Positions 5,937 through 9,864 of a DNA stretch of 9,864 nucleotides are shown here, one piece after another; position 1 is the stretch's first letter; the number at the start of each line of letters is the position of its first letter. Both the position numbers and the translations under genes were made by a program. This DNA comes from CAZFQG01 sp964520785 (GTDB lineage Bacteria > Planctomycetota > Planctomycetia > Pirellulales > Thermoguttaceae). The notes under the pieces are model-generated. The model saw only the letters and a list, made by a program, of their open reading frames with translations, was not told the DNA's origin and ran no database searches. Location: positions 1 to 9,864 of the forward strand of contig CAZFQG010000217.1 in assembly GCA_964520785.1 (NCBI GenBank), given 5' to 3'.

Positions 5937-6382
5937 GCCAATCCTCCGTCGCCCTCCTCTCCCTCGACGAACGCCGCGACGTCCTGGCCGTGCTCGGCTT
6001 GGGCTGCGACGAAAAATTGGCCGCGGCCTACGTAGGCCGGCCACTGGAGTGTCTCCACGAAACGGCGAAGCGTTACACGTCGTTTCGCGAAGCGCTCGAA
6101 AAGGCGAAGACCCGGGCGCAGGTGGATCTGATCACCAATATCCGAAATGCGTCGCGAAACGAACGCTTCTGGCGAGCGGCCGTCTGGGTTCTCGAACGGA
6201 TCGACCCGGAACGCTACGGGCCGCGGCGCTTGCACGCCGATTCCGACTCGCGACGTCTTCATCCCGCCTTGGAGCGCATCGTCCAGATTCTATTGGAGGA
6301 AATCCCCGATCCGAAGCGGCGTCAATCCGTCCTCAAGCGGTTGAGCCGCCTGGTCGACGATTGTTTCGCCGAAGCGGAATGA
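5930..6382 (+). CDS. Small-terminase-subunit-like HTH protein (150 aa)
   Basis: Predicted DNA-binding protein resembling phage small terminase subunits, which recognise the packaging site and recruit the large subunit. An N-terminal helix-turn-helix is suggested by LSLDERRDVLAVLGLGCDEK followed by LAAAYVGRPLECLHETAKR (about 11-49). The next helical part (FREALEKAKTRAQVDL, about 52-67) leads to FWRAAVWVLERIDPERYG (80-97), a very typical end of the terminase-like 'WRAxxWxLERxxPxRFG' block. The C-terminal 50 residues are a charged helix (IVQILLEEIPDPKRR) that could mediate oligomerisation. The start at 5930 gives the full domain; there is no Shine-Dalgarno. No large terminase gene follows. The next gene is a convergent chromosomal gene 43 bp away, so this is either the end of the phage-like island or a truncated remnant. 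An HTH regulator is the alternative. Confidence 0.6.
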   Translation: MSRQSSVALLSLDERRDVLAVLGLGCDEKLAAAYVGRPLECLHETAKRYTSFREALEKAKTRAQVDLITNIRNASRNERFWRAAVWVLERIDPERYGPRRLHADSDSRRLHPALERIVQILLEEIPDPKRRQSVLKRLSRLVDDCFAEAE

Positions 6383-6428
6383 CGGCGCCGCCTGAAGGCA
6401 TTCCTCGTCCGATTCGACACGGCCGTCA
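6380..6428. terminator. Weak inverted repeat between convergent genes
   Basis: TGACGGC (6380-6386) and GCCGTCA (6422-6428) form a 7-bp inverted repeat with a 35-nt loop, and each arm includes the TGA stop of one of the two convergent genes. There is no T-tract on either side. It may serve as a weak bidirectional terminator or may be chance. Confidence 0.2.
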
Positions 6429-7481
6429 GCGGAACCACTCGCCGCGGTGCTTCGCGACGAAATCATCGTCCGTCAAATGGGGATACAGGCGGTACACGCG
6501 GTCGATTTCCCCTCGTTGGCCGGGGCTCAGCGCTTCCTTCGGATCGAGCAACCAGGTTCCCTCGAGCAGTCCCTGGCGGAACAAGACTTCGTGGATTCCG
6601 GCGATGCAGCCACGGAACGCGTTGGCGACATCGAAGAGCGCGGCGTTCGCTTCGGTCACTTCGACGGCCAACCGCAGGAGATCGTCCGACGCGCCCAGAC
6701 CCCTCTTCACGTCGCGGCGGCACATCGCGTGCAACTCGACCGCCCTTCGGGTCCATGCCGCCCAGTGGCCCAGCAACCCGCCGACGAAGCGGTACTCCCG
6801 GCCGCCGATCCGGTACGGAGTGACGAGGTCGAGGACGATGTTATCGTCATTGCCGGTATACAGAGCGATATCCGATCGGCCCGACTCGGCCAGACCCCGG
6901 ACGACGTCGATCGTCTGATAGCGGTTGAACGGGGCGACCTTGATCGCGACGACATTTTCGATTTCGGAGAATCGTCTCCAGAACTCCAAGTTCAGCGCCC
7001 GCCCGCCGACGGCCGGTTGCAGGTAGAACCCGACCAGGGGAATCACCCCGGCCACCGCGCGGCAATGGGAGATCAACTCGCCGACGGAGGCACTCTTCAA
7101 GGCGGTTAGACTCAAGAGCCCGGCGTGAAAGCGGCACTTCCGCGCGACCGTCGCCTCGCGGACGGCCTGGGCGGTGGCGCCGCAGATTCCGGCGATTCGC
7201 GCCAGTGGTTCCTCGCGGCGCTCGTCGAGCGAGTCGAATTCTTCTCCGGCGAGTGCCAGGAGGGGTTCGAAAAGTCCGATTTTGGGGTCGCGGATCGCGA
7301 ACTGGGTCGTGTGGACCCCGACGGCGGCCCCGCCCGCCCCGGCGGCGCTATAGTAACGCAACAGGGCCCGCTGGCGGCGCTCGTCAAGGGAACGAGCCGC
7401 GCTGAGCGCCAAAGGGCAGGCGGGAATGACGGTTCCGCGGCCAAGGACTGCGGCGATCGATTCGGGGAGAGAGCCGGGCAT
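6426..7481 (-). CDS. Dihydrodipicolinate synthase family aldolase (351 aa)
   Basis: Predicted TIM-barrel class I aldolase/lyase of the DapA/NanA superfamily, forming a Schiff base with a 2-keto acid. The Schiff-base lysine is probably K181 in VVAIKVAPFNRY and the catalytic tyrosine Y153 in LVGFYLQPAVGG. The canonical GTTGE motif after strand 2 is replaced by GVHTTQF (55-61), so it is unlikely to be the lysine-biosynthesis DapA. It belongs to a divergent group that I recall next to sugar oxidoreductases in planctomycetes. The protein is longer than DapA (about 290 aa), with an extra C-terminal region (DPKEALSPGQRGEIDRVY). The ATG at 7481 is chosen; a TTG at 7490 directly abutting the preceding stop would add three residues. 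It follows the Gfo/Idh gene by 9 bp, so both are one operon. Likely role: cleavage or dehydration in sugar-acid catabolism; exact substrate unknown. Confidence 0.85.
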   Translation of the reverse strand: MPGSLPESIAAVLGRGTVIPACPLALSAARSLDERRQRALLRYYSAAGAGGAAVGVHTTQFAIRDPKIGLFEPLLALAGEEFDSLDERREEPLARIAGICGATAQAVREATVARKCRFHAGLLSLTALKSASVGELISHCRAVAGVIPLVGFYLQPAVGGRALNLEFWRRFSEIENVVAIKVAPFNRYQTIDVVRGLAESGRSDIALYTGNDDNIVLDLVTPYRIGGREYRFVGGLLGHWAAWTRRAVELHAMCRRDVKRGLGASDDLLRLAVEVTEANAALFDVANAFRGCIAGIHEVLFRQGLLEGTWLLDPKEALSPGQRGEIDRVYRLYPHLTDDDFVAKHRGEWFR

Positions 7482-7490
7482 GGCGGTCAA

Positions 7491-8654
7491 CTACTCGATC
7501 TCCACCCATCGGCCTTCCTTGGCGCTTTGCAGGACATGGTCGCACACCTTTTGCGTCCGCATGGCACAACGGACGTCCGGCATGAACTTCTCGCCCCCCT
7601 CGATGCTCTCGAGAAAGTCGGCCAGGCCGTTGATGAACGTATGTTCGTAGCCGATCGTCGTTCCGGGAACCCAGTAATGGCTCATATACGGATGCTCGCC
7701 GTTGGTGACGAGAATCCGTTGCCAGCCGGTAAGGTGGTCCTCGACCTTCTTCCCGGTCTCGGGGTCGGCGTAGCGGAAAAACTGGAGGTATTCCGGCTCC
7801 TCGAGATTGAAAAATACGCCGCCGTATTCACCGTTCATTTCCATCGAGCTGTAGTTCTTGCGTCCCCTCGCGTAGCGGGTGCTTTCGAACGTTCCGATGG
7901 AGCCGTTCTCGAAACAGGCCAGGAACATGCAGGCGTCGTCGATATCGACTTTCTGTTTATCGCCGGTCTCGGCGTGAACCCGTTCCTTGATGAACGTCTC
8001 GGTATGGGCCACGACCCTCTGGATAGGTCCGTTGAGCCATTCGGCCGTGTCGATGGAGTGGGCCAGGAGATCGCCCGTAACTCCGGAGCCGGCCACCTTG
8101 GAATCGAGCCGCCACAGACCCAGCCCTCCCTGAGGGACGTTCGTCGATATCGTGTAGTCCTGGTTGTAGGTGGCACGGTAGTGGAACGGCCGGCCGACGC
8201 GCCCTTCGTCGATAATCTGCTTGAAGAGGGAAATCGCCGGCACGCGGCGGTAGTTGAACGAGACCATGTTCGGCACGCCCGCCTTCTCGACGGCGGCGAC
8301 CATTTCCGCGGCCTCTTGCATGTTCATGGCCAGCGGCTTTTCGCAGACGATCATCTTGCCGGCTTCGGCGGCGGCGATCACAACGTCGTGGTGCATGTGG
8401 TTGGGAACGCAGCAATCGACCAGATCGATATCGTCCCGCTCGACCACTTCGCGCCAATCGGTCACGAATTCCTCGAATCCCCACTGCGCGGCGAAGGCCT
8501 CGAGCTTCTCGCGATCCTCCTCGCGTCCGTAGCAGACCTTCAATACAGGCTTGTGCTCGCGGTGGAAGAAGTGATTTACCTGGCAATAGGCGTTCGCGTG
8601 CGTGCGACCCATGAATCCGCACCCCAGTACGGCAACGTTCAAAGGTTTCGTCAT
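7491..8654 (-). CDS. Gfo/Idh/MocA family oxidoreductase (387 aa)
   Basis: Predicted NAD(P)-dependent sugar or inositol dehydrogenase. The N-terminal Rossmann domain (1-130) has the dinucleotide loop GCGFMG (11-16), VDCCVPNHMH (79-88) and the family's catalytic CEKPLAMN (E105, K106, P107). The C-terminal alpha/beta domain (131-387) has FNYRRVPA and the GDLLAHSIDTAEWL motif (D195, H199) at the substrate site. Length is normal. There is no Tat or Sec signal, unlike many planctomycete family members, so it acts in the cytoplasm. The ATG at 8654 is preceded by AAAGGA with about 9 nt spacing, a good ribosome site; an upstream in-frame start (8720) would add 22 residues of unlikely sequence. It heads a two-gene operon with the DHDPS-family gene, consistent with oxidation of a sugar followed by aldol cleavage of the keto product. 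Confidence 0.9.
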   Translation of the reverse strand: MTKPLNVAVLGCGFMGRTHANAYCQVNHFFHREHKPVLKVCYGREEDREKLEAFAAQWGFEEFVTDWREVVERDDIDLVDCCVPNHMHHDVVIAAAEAGKMIVCEKPLAMNMQEAAEMVAAVEKAGVPNMVSFNYRRVPAISLFKQIIDEGRVGRPFHYRATYNQDYTISTNVPQGGLGLWRLDSKVAGSGVTGDLLAHSIDTAEWLNGPIQRVVAHTETFIKERVHAETGDKQKVDIDDACMFLACFENGSIGTFESTRYARGRKNYSSMEMNGEYGGVFFNLEEPEYLQFFRYADPETGKKVEDHLTGWQRILVTNGEHPYMSHYWVPGTTIGYEHTFINGLADFLESIEGGEKFMPDVRCAMRTQKVCDHVLQSAKEGRWVEIE

Positions 8655-8963
8655 GACCCGGAGTCCTTTCGCAATCTGTGTGAGAGGGGAGGAAAAACAA
8701 GTACTCGCTATTATCCGCAAGGGCCACCGTCCCGCAAGAGGGGATCGCCGCGGCGCCGAAATGCCCCAAAACCATCCTCGAACGTAGACCGAATTATGAT
8801 ATATGAAAAAATCGATAAGTTAGAGAACCCGGGAAATTGGGATTTAACTTCGCGAGACCTTCGAAACCCTGTTTCTTTCCGGCTCCTTGCCTGAAGGAGC
8901 GGAAGATGATATTCCTAATCTACGAATACGAGCTTGTTTTCGAGAGACCCCGGAGTATTCGAT
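8655..8963. promoter_or_regulatory. Divergent intergenic region of the Gfo/Idh operon and ruvX
   Basis: This 309-bp gap separates the divergently transcribed genes. It contains an AT-rich island (about 8790-8845) in otherwise GC-rich DNA, including TATGAT (8795-8800), a possible -10 for ruvX, and CATAAT on the minus strand. No convincing -35 element pairs with either. The Gfo/Idh ribosome site lies at the left end and the hairpin at 8876-8905 near the right end. Confidence 0.4.
8876..8905 (+). promoter_or_regulatory. Hairpin containing a perfect Shine-Dalgarno sequence
   Basis: GCTCCTT (8882-8888) and AAGGAGC (8894-8900) pair around a 5-nt loop. With G8881 bulged, TTCC (8877-8880) pairs with GGAA (8901-8904), and a terminal T-G pair gives about 12 pairs. 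The right arm contains AAGGAG, 6 nt before the ATG at 8906. The structure would hide this ribosome site. There is no T-tract, so it is not a standard terminator. Confidence 0.5.
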
Positions 8964-9052
8964 TTGGACCCAAGGCCGAAATCATTTCGCCCACCCCCCG
9001 GACGGGTTGCTGGCATCGACTACGGCACGGTTCGGATCGGCATCGCCATTAG
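8906..9052 (+). CDS. Possible 48-aa leader ORF overlapping ruvX
   Basis: An ATG at 8906 follows a perfect AAGGAG with a 6-nt spacer, the best-looking ribosome site in the window. It opens a 48-codon frame starting MIFLIYEYELVFERPR and ending TAG at 9052, within ruvX in another frame. The last 13 or so residues (WHRLRHGSDRHRH) are a shadow of ruvX codons. I recognise no family. It could be a leader whose translation opens the mRNA around the ruvX TTG, or a fortuitous ORF. Confidence is low because only start signals support it. Confidence 0.25.
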   Translation: MIFLIYEYELVFERPRSIRFGPKAEIISPTPRTGCWHRLRHGSDRHRH

Positions 9053-9440
9053 TGACGCGAATCGTGAGTTTACCGGTCCTTATGAGAATTACACCCGGCG
9101 GACGCCGAACCTGGACGCCGAGCGGTTTCGCCGGCTCGTCAACGAGGAAAAGGTCGTCCTCTTCGTCGTCGGGTTGCCGATCCATTGCGACGGCGAGGAA
9201 AGCCAAAAATCGTTGGAGGCCCGGGAGTTTGGAGAGTGGCTGGAAGCGGAAACCGGAGTCGAGGTCCGCTATTTCGACGAACGTTTTACCAGCCGCTATG
9301 CGGAAAGGGTGCTCAGGGAGGCGAATCTTACCCGGCGGCAGCGGAAGAAGCGTATGGACCAGGTCGCCGCGCACCTCATGCTTTCGGCATTTCTCGAATC
9401 GGACGGCCGCTCGGAGGGGTCGCAACGGCTCGACGGGTAG
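8964..9440 (+). CDS. ruvX: RuvX/YqgF family Holliday junction resolvase-like protein (158 aa)
   Basis: Member of the RuvC-fold YqgF/RuvX nuclease family, linked to pre-16S rRNA 5' maturation and Holliday-junction resolution. Family motifs are in order: VAGIDYGTVRIGIAISD (15-31, metal-ligand D19), FVVGLPIHCDGEESQKS (67-83), VRYFDERFTS (101-110, acidic D105/E106) and RKKRMDQVAAHLML (127-140, final metal-site D132). The ENYTRR segment (41-46) is typical of planctomycete members. Length is slightly above the usual 135-150. There is no ATG at the N-terminus. The TTG at 8964 has GGAG (8952-8955) at 8 nt spacing and is preferred over the TTG at 8934; the frame is closed by a stop at 8916. The gene ends 14 bp before the convergent feoB stop. 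Expression may depend on the hairpin/leader upstream. Confidence 0.88.
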   Translation: MDPRPKSFRPPPGRVAGIDYGTVRIGIAISDANREFTGPYENYTRRTPNLDAERFRRLVNEEKVVLFVVGLPIHCDGEESQKSLEAREFGEWLEAETGVEVRYFDERFTSRYAERVLREANLTRRQRKKRMDQVAAHLMLSAFLESDGRSEGSQRLDG

Positions 9441-9454
9441 CCGCCGATTTCTCT

Positions 9455-9864
9455 CTACGCGAAGGCCCGCCATATCTGGGCCACGAGAAAACAGAAGACC
9501 AACCCCATGATCAGTGGCAAAAAGGTCGCGACGAGAGTCCAGCGGATGCTTCGTGTTTCCTTCCAGATCGTGTAGATCGTGGTGGAACAAGGATTGTGGA
9601 CGAGACTGAAGAGCATGAGGTTCACTCCGGTCAACAGGGTCCAACCGCCGGCGGTGAGGATATCGGCGATAGAATCCTCGGAAGCCTCGAACATCACCCC
9701 GACCCCCTGTTCGCCGACGTTCGAGATTCCGGTCATGAGGACGGTCAGCATGAGGATCGTTGGGATGACGATTTCGTTCGCCGGAATAGCGACGATGTAG
9801 GCTAAGAGGATGATCCCGTTGAGGCCGAGATAGAACGCGAACGGATCGAGTCGGGCGACGAGGT
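9455..9864 (-). CDS. feoB: Ferrous iron transporter B, C-terminal part (5' end beyond window)
   Basis: The frame is open to the right edge and ends with TAG at 9455-9457, giving 135 C-terminal residues of FeoB, the GTP-driven Fe(II) uptake permease of the inner membrane. The visible part is from the gate/core membrane region: FYLGLNGIILLAYIVAIPAN followed by EIVIPTILM (the conserved PANEI segment), a loop with NVGEQGVGVMFEASEDSIAD, and VNLMLFSLVHNPCSTTIYTI. The last contains the conserved Pro-Cys of the second gate, ahead of WKETRSIRWTLVATFLPLIM and a final helix. At least three transmembrane helices are evident. The N-terminal G domain would lie to the right of the window. It converges on ruvX with a 14-bp gap and no room for a separate terminator. 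Confidence 0.93.
   Translation of the reverse strand, partial: LVARLDPFAFYLGLNGIILLAYIVAIPANEIVIPTILMLTVLMTGISNVGEQGVGVMFEASEDSIADILTAGGWTLLTGVNLMLFSLVHNPCSTTIYTIWKETRSIRWTLVATFLPLIMGLVFCFLVAQIWRAFA

Noticed and set aside
8795..8800. TATGAT as a sigma-70 -10 element for ruvX
   Set aside because: No -35-like hexamer at 16-18 bp upstream; kept only as a remark within the intergenic region.
7125..8894. 589-codon open frame on the plus strand opposite the Gfo/Idh and DHDPS genes
   Set aside because: It mirrors the two well-supported minus-strand genes and contains no domain of its own.
8906..9000. Frameshift joining the 8906 frame to the ruvX frame
   Set aside because: RuvX is complete from the TTG at 8964, with a planctomycete-like N-terminus (PKSFRPPPGRVAGIDYG); no frame change is needed.

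Overview
The window is GC-rich with dense coding. It looks like a planctomycete genome, probably from the Pirellulales or a related order. This is inference from protein style: a RuvX with the ENYTRR and DGEESQKS segments, an atypical dihydrodipicolinate-synthase-family protein paired with a Gfo/Idh/MocA oxidoreductase, and small virion-like proteins of a kind I associate with planctomycete prophages. No tRNA, rRNA, CRISPR array, integrase or transposase is visible.

Left part (1-6382, all + strand): a prophage-like or phage-derived island. It opens with the end of a small virion-like protein and a second phage-type protein of unknown function (381-1211). Then come four sugar/modification genes: a GT-B glycosyltransferase (1492-2667), a radical SAM protein with a SPASM-like Cys-rich tail (2661-3611), a two-domain glycosyltransferase (3673-4992) and a small GT-A glycosyltransferase (5161-5871). 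The island ends with a small-terminase-like HTH protein (5930-6382). The first two modification genes overlap as ATGcTAA. The spacers carry degenerate simple repeats and poly-C tracts, and most starts have no Shine-Dalgarno sequence. The GT/radical SAM module is the best candidate for an undescribed system, perhaps one that modifies a peptide, virion or surface glycan. Its substrate cannot be read from the sequence.

Right part (6426-9864): ordinary chromosomal genes. A two-gene minus-strand operon encodes a Gfo/Idh/MocA oxidoreductase followed by a DHDPS-family aldolase, probably for catabolism of an unusual sugar or sugar acid. A 309-bp divergent intergenic region holds an AT-rich promoter-like island and a hairpin that buries a perfect Shine-Dalgarno sequence. 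It separates this operon from ruvX (Holliday junction resolvase/YqgF, + strand, TTG start). The window closes with the C-terminal part of ferrous iron transporter FeoB on the minus strand, convergent with ruvX.

The small-terminase-like gene and the DHDPS gene converge with 43 bp between them, so the phage-like/host border probably lies near 6383-6425.
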